DNA of 13,062 bases from Nitrospinota bacterium (GTDB lineage Bacteria; Nitrospinota; Nitrospinia; UBA9942). The DNA lies in the NCBI GenBank assembly GCA_016200365.1, contig JACQEW010000247.1, positions 1-13,062 on the forward strand, read 5' to 3'. The notes beneath the pieces are model-generated. The model saw only the letters and a program-made list of their open reading frames with translations. It searched no databases and was not told the DNA's origin. The position numbers were made by a program, and so were the translations under genes. Below, one piece after another: positions 12,551 through 13,062 of this stretch (positions are counted from its first letter, which is position 1; the number at the start of each line of letters is the position of its first letter).

Positions 12551-13048
12551 TTACTCTATATCAACATAGATGGTCTTTTGCATCTCAAAATGGTTGGCAG
12601 TAATTACAGCGGTCCCTCTCGTTACACCTGTAAGAGTGCTATAAAAATAATATGAGCCTGCAGTAGCAGCTGGTGTAGTTGTAGTTGAACCTGCTAATGT
12701 CGCCGACTGAGCGGAAAGGGGAGTTCCATGTGTATTTATTGAATATGTTACACTTATAGTTGCAGATGCCCCTGCAATACCACAACCATATCCACTTAAA
12801 GCAGTAATAAGATTACCGCATGGGCCAGTATATGTTCCTGTATTATAAATTCTTGTAGTTATAGTAGCAGTTTCTCCCACACCGATTTTACTCTTATCAC
12901 TCCATATATCCAAGGCATTACCCTCATTTGATGGGTTGCCAAAACTGACTGGTCCAGCAATCTTATTTCCCTTGCTCGAATCACAGTTTATTCCTACGCC
13001 TGACAGTGCAATCAGAAAAATCAGTGATAATGCTATTTTTATCTTCAT
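12551..13048 (-). CDS. Secreted Ig-like (Big-domain-like) hypothetical protein
   Basis: The start is best placed at the ATG at 13048 because GGAGAAGG lies just before it. An in-frame ATG four codons upstream, at 13060, is the alternative and would begin only two bases from the window edge. The product (165 residues from 13048) starts MKIKIALSLIFLIALSGVGI, a signal peptide, then NC; the cysteine is in a poor lipobox context, so lipidation is uncertain. The mature part is beta-rich and Thr/Ser/Gly-rich, with IGVGETATITTRIYNTG and TRGTAVITANHFEMQKTIYV resembling bacterial Ig-like (invasin/Big) domains. Two further cysteines in GPCGNLITALSGYGCG may form a disulphide. It precedes gmhB by 23 bases but has no evident role in heptose synthesis. 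Confidence 0.75.
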   Translation of the reverse strand: MKIKIALSLIFLIALSGVGINCDSSKGNKIAGPVSFGNPSNEGNALDIWSDKSKIGVGETATITTRIYNTGTYTGPCGNLITALSGYGCGIAGASATISVTYSINTHGTPLSAQSATLAGSTTTTPAATAGSYYFYSTLTGVTRGTAVITANHFEMQKTIYVDIE

Positions 13049-13062
13049 CGCCTTCTCCATAA

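Noticed and set aside
12980..13010. Lipobox of the Ig-like protein
   Set aside because: The residues before the cysteine are G-I-N, not the usual L-A/S-G/A pattern; I describe it only as secreted.

Overview
The window looks like bacterial chromosome from a Gram-negative, AT-leaning organism. It carries ADP-heptose and lipopolysaccharide-core genes, an EF-G-like factor, a cytosolic histidine kinase and a ParA-type ATPase. The EF-G2 type, the split rfaE genes and the style of the intergenic hairpins suggest an uncultured Nitrospirota or deltaproteobacterial-type lineage. That placement is an inference; no rRNA or other decisive marker is present.

Left part (1-2530, all minus strand): the start of a membrane protein runs off the left edge. 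Upstream of it is a decaying restriction-modification / DNA-damage island. Reading in the direction of transcription it holds an orphan C-terminal tail of a probable type III R-M protein (2334-2552), an intact dinD (1413-2288), a second, decayed copy of the same tail (1293-1416), a DUF6155-like gene (780-1277), and a frameshifted and truncated type III Res N-terminus (191-770). The orphan tail begins inside the 3' end of the neighbouring EF-G gene, which looks like a rearrangement junction.

Middle (2509-8002): an EF-G paralogue (minus strand, G3 motif without the usual His) is separated by about 470 bp of nested hairpin repeats from a plus-strand set: a GAF-domain histidine kinase, a ParA-family ATPase and a TPR protein. 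The kinase gene carries an in-frame palindromic insertion. The TPR protein begins with a ParB-like tail (LGMGLDAIL motif), so ParA plus TPR may be a ParA system that uses a TPR adaptor in place of ParB.

Right part (8098-13062, all minus strand): a secreted Ig-like protein, gmhB, rfaE1, rfaE2, a waaC-type heptosyltransferase, a Trm112-like zinc protein and a membrane-anchored hypothetical. This is an ADP-L-glycero-D-manno-heptose supply and transfer cluster; gmhA and hldD are not in the window.

The most striking non-genic signal is a set of long imperfect hairpins in the spacers. The arms of most are built from degenerate tandem words of about 7-10 bp, and nearly every hairpin has a different word. 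Two of them contain a second hairpin with another word nested in the loop, and one supplies the last codons and stop of rfaE2. The shared architecture without shared sequence suggests a common generating process that the annotated genes do not explain.
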